Origin: JAVVWB01 sp036652335
Lineage (GTDB): Bacteria > Synergistota > Synergistia > Synergistales > Synergistaceae
DNA: 64,000 nucleotides
Assembly (NCBI GenBank): GCA_036652335.1
Contig: JAVVWB010000006.1
Span: 53,245-117,244, forward strand
Direction of reading: 5' to 3'
Shown here piece after piece: positions 61,987 through 64,000 of the stretch (the first letter of the stretch is position 1; the number at the start of each line of letters is the position of its first letter). The notes below the pieces were generated by a model. It did not search any database, had not been told where the DNA came from, and was given only the letters and a program-made list of their open reading frames with translations. The position numbers and the translations under genes were made by a program.

Positions 61987-62283
61987 CTAGGCGCTTGCGC
62001 CCTCGAAAAATGCAATCTTTTCACCTTTTGCAATTGTTACGACTGCTTTTTTCCAAGAACGTGAACGACCCAAAAAGGCTCCCATCCGCTTCGGTTTGGA
62101 ACGGACCTGGATCGTGTTAACTCTAACAACCTTGACGTTAAAAACTTCTTCTACAGCTTTACGAATTTCTATCTTGTTAGCCTTCGGAAGAACTTCAAAT
62201 GTATACTGTCCGAGTTCCATCAATCTACTTGATTTCTCAGTGATTACAGGACGCACAATGATATCATGTGATGTTAAGTTCAT
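61987..62283 (-). CDS. rplW: 50S ribosomal protein L23
   Basis: 98 residues: HDIIVRPVITEKSSRLMEL, FEVLPKANKIEIRKAVEEVFNV. At the tunnel exit, docking site for SRP and trigger factor. Its ATG overlaps the rplD stop (TAATG). Confidence 0.97.
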   Translation of the reverse strand: MNLTSHDIIVRPVITEKSSRLMELGQYTFEVLPKANKIEIRKAVEEVFNVKVVRVNTIQVRSKPKRMGAFLGRSRSWKKAVVTIAKGEKIAFFEGASA

Positions 62284-62906
62284 TAACCGAACACCTCCTC
62301 GAGCTTTTTGACAGCTTCAGAGGTTGCAATCAATTTATCGTGGTTTAAGAGGTCATATACGTTAATACTATCAACGTGAAGAACTTCTGCTCCAGGAATG
62401 TTTGATGCTGACTTGACTACTGCCATATTTGTCTCGTGCATTACAAAGAGAGGCTTTTTAGCACTTTCTATTGTTGCAAGAAAATCAAGCATAAGCTTTG
62501 TTTTAGGTGCTGCAAGTTCAAAGCTATTAAGAACAATCATGTTCTCTTCTTGAACTTTTAATGTAAGTGCACTGCAAAGAGCAATACGACGTACTTTTTT
62601 ATTTACTTTCTGATGATAGTCTCTTGGATGCGGACCGTGTGCAACTCCACCGCCAACCCAAATAGGTGAGCGTGAGCTACCGGCACGTGCGCGTCCAGTA
62701 TGTTTCTGTCTCCAAGGCTTTTTACCGCCACCACGGACATCACCGCGGTCTTTTGTGTTGTGTGTTCCAACACGGCAGTTTGCCAAATGTGCTACTACAA
62801 CTTGATGCATAGCTGGCACATGGACAGGTGCTCCGAAGACAGCATCGGAAAGTTCAATCTGACCGATTACTTCGCCTTTAAAATTAACTTCATTTACTAC
62901 AGGCAT
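62283..62906 (-). CDS. rplD: 50S ribosomal protein L4
   Basis: 207 residues with the tunnel loop KPWRQKHTGRARAGSSRSPIW and GGVAHGPHPRDYHQKVNKK. In E. coli L4 represses the S10 operon. Between rplC and rplW. Confidence 0.98.
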   Translation of the reverse strand: MPVVNEVNFKGEVIGQIELSDAVFGAPVHVPAMHQVVVAHLANCRVGTHNTKDRGDVRGGGKKPWRQKHTGRARAGSSRSPIWVGGGVAHGPHPRDYHQKVNKKVRRIALCSALTLKVQEENMIVLNSFELAAPKTKLMLDFLATIESAKKPLFVMHETNMAVVKSASNIPGAEVLHVDSINVYDLLNHDKLIATSEAVKKLEEVFG

Positions 62907-62923
62907 TGTCTGCTGCCTCCCTA

Positions 62924-63550
62924 CTACGCTGTTTTGCGGATCATAACAAGACCGTCGCGTGCGCCAGGGACAGATCCCTTGATGAGAATTAAGTTATTCT
63001 CTTCGTCAATTCCAAAGACTGTTACGTTCTTTGTTGTGACTCGCTCGCTACCCATGTGACCCGCCATTCTCCGGCCCTTTATAACTTTGCCGGGATAGCT
63101 GCTACAACCGATAGAACCTGGGTGACGGTGTGTCAATGATTGACCGTGGCTCATCGGAATTCCTCCGAAACCGTGGCGTTTCATAACACCAGCCGTTCCC
63201 TTACCTTTGCTAACGCCTATTACGTCAACAATTTCGCCATTCTGGAACAAAGAAACTGTGATTTCCTGTCCCACCTGGTAGTCCGCTGTATTATCTACGC
63301 GGAACTCCCTCAGCCAGCGCTTTGGTGTTGCTTCCTGCTTGTCAAAGTAACCCTTCATAGGTTTTGTTACCTTTGAAGCTTTTACTTCACCAAAACCAAG
63401 CTGTAAAGCACTGTAGCTGTTTTTTTCAGGTGTCCGGATTTCAACGACTGGACAAGGCCCTGCTTCAATTACTGTTACAGGTATTGCCTTTCCATTTTCG
63501 TCGAAGACCTGGGTCATCCCTACCTTGCGGCCCAGAATCCCCATACTCAT
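62924..63550 (-). CDS. rplC: 50S ribosomal protein L3
   Basis: 208 residues: ILGRKVGMTQVFDENGKAIP, GKGTAGVMKRHGFGG and HRHPGSIG. An early assembly protein. ATG 63550 follows GGAGTG; a second ATG two codons later is possible. Between rpsJ and rplD. Confidence 0.98.
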   Translation of the reverse strand: MSMGILGRKVGMTQVFDENGKAIPVTVIEAGPCPVVEIRTPEKNSYSALQLGFGEVKASKVTKPMKGYFDKQEATPKRWLREFRVDNTADYQVGQEITVSLFQNGEIVDVIGVSKGKGTAGVMKRHGFGGIPMSHGQSLTHRHPGSIGCSSYPGKVIKGRRMAGHMGSERVTTKNVTVFGIDEENNLILIKGSVPGARDGLVMIRKTA

Positions 63551-63589
63551 AGGTGTGTCACTCCTTTTTGTTATTAAACTTTAATTAAA

Positions 63590-63895
63590 TTAAAGTTTAA
63601 TCTGTATATCAACTCCAGAAGGAAGGTTTAGCTCCATAAGAGCTTCCATTGTCTTCTGCGTTGGATCAATGATATCAATGAGGCGCTTGTGTGTACGAAC
63701 TTCATACTGATCACGTGCATCTTTGCATACGTGAGGTGATGAAAGGACTACGTATCTTTCTACTGTTGTAGGAAGAGGTACAGGTCCTGATACTTTAGCA
63801 CCTGTGCGCTGTGCTGTTTCAGCTATCTGGCTTGCAGATGCGTCGAGCACACGGTGGTCAAATGCTTTGAGTTTTATACGTATATTTTTAGCCAA
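63590..63895 (-). CDS. rpsJ: 30S ribosomal protein S10
   Basis: 101 residues: IRIKLKAFDHRVLDASASQI, GPVPLPTTVERYVVLSSPHV and the KTMEALMELNLPSGVDIQIKL ending. First gene of the S10 operon proper, directly after tuf. Also known as transcription factor NusE. Confidence 0.98.
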   Translation of the reverse strand: MAKNIRIKLKAFDHRVLDASASQIAETAQRTGAKVSGPVPLPTTVERYVVLSSPHVCKDARDQYEVRTHKRLIDIIDPTQKTMEALMELNLPSGVDIQIKL

Positions 63896-63918
63896 AATAT
63901 TCCCCTCCTGGGGTGGAT

Positions 63919-64000
63919 TAGTCGATTATTTCTGTTACAACGCCAGCGCCGACTGTACGTCCGCCTTCACGAACTGCGAAACGAAGTCCGGGCTGCATTG
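63919..64000 (-). CDS. tuf: Elongation factor Tu, C-terminal end (partial)
   Basis: The last 26 full codons of EF-Tu enter from the right edge, reading MQPGLRFAVREGGRTVGAG and ending VVTEIID before TAA at 63919-63921. The rest of the gene lies beyond the window. It precedes rpsJ by 23 bases, the usual str-S10 junction. Confidence 0.93.

Noticed and set aside
63590..64000. S10 operon leader with L4 regulation
   Set aside because: Only 23 bases separate tuf and rpsJ and no hairpin leader is visible. Any leader would be upstream of tuf, outside the window.

Overview
The window is 64 kb of AT-rich bacterial chromosome, densely packed with genes. The gene content suggests an anaerobic, probably diderm bacterium. 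There is a membrane pyrophosphatase, a Rex redox regulator, DUF3084 and LapA-type envelope proteins, a full SecYDF-YajC set, ferritin, and no respiratory genes. My best guess from gene order and protein flavour is a low-GC relative of Synergistota. That is inference, and a Firmicutes-like lineage cannot be excluded without a search. No prophage, insertion sequence, CRISPR array or rRNA gene is visible.

Layout. 1-13.9 kb, all on the minus strand, is housekeeping: the start of a rel (p)ppGpp enzyme (cut by the window edge), recJ, a LapA-like protein, secF-secD-yajC, rex, an S4-domain RqcP-like protein, rpoD-dnaG, a K+-dependent membrane pyrophosphatase, a MobB-like GTPase and an AI-2E family permease. 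14.0-15.8 kb is accessory: ferritin on the plus strand, then a clear DpnI restriction cassette (dpnD-like gene and dpnC/DpnI) on the minus strand. 15.9-19.7 kb holds guaA and groES-groEL under a perfect CIRCE operator. 19.8-23.7 kb is an unusual minus-strand operon: a GNAT acetyltransferase, topoisomerase III and a free-standing polyketide-type acyltransferase. UmuC is divergent from it. 25.1-32.4 kb is a metabolic island: two uncharacterised metal-hydrolase-like proteins (DUF3604 and DUF6282), each next to its own carrier (YfcC type and sodium:solute symporter type), with an SGNH hydrolase between them. 32.5-42.2 kb has hemolysin III, a tRNA cluster (Leu, fMet, Met), nth, a Lon-like protease, a cold-shock protein, and clpB and htpG on the plus strand. 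42.2-48.5 kb carries DUF3084, YkgJ, mreB, truA and an ECF transporter module. 48.5-64 kb is the fused S10-spc-alpha ribosomal protein operon, from the end of tuf through rpsJ to rplQ, including secY, adk, map, infA and the short rpmJ.

How the genes work together. The large-scale logic is translation, secretion, chaperones and replication. The ribosomal operon appears to run through rplQ into ecfA1-ecfA2-ecfT-truA. The stress functions (groESL, clpB, htpG, Lon-like protease, Rex, Rel, UmuC) are spread across several units with separate promoters. The accessory segments most worth attention are the DpnI cassette, the topB-acyltransferase operon and the paired hydrolase/transporter island. Strand base composition also appears to change character near 14.6-15.9 kb, which could mark a replication origin or an inversion breakpoint.

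Many starts were set from ribosome-binding sites, and several genes start with TTG or GTG (csp, mreB, rex, rqcP). Promoters and terminators were called by eye.
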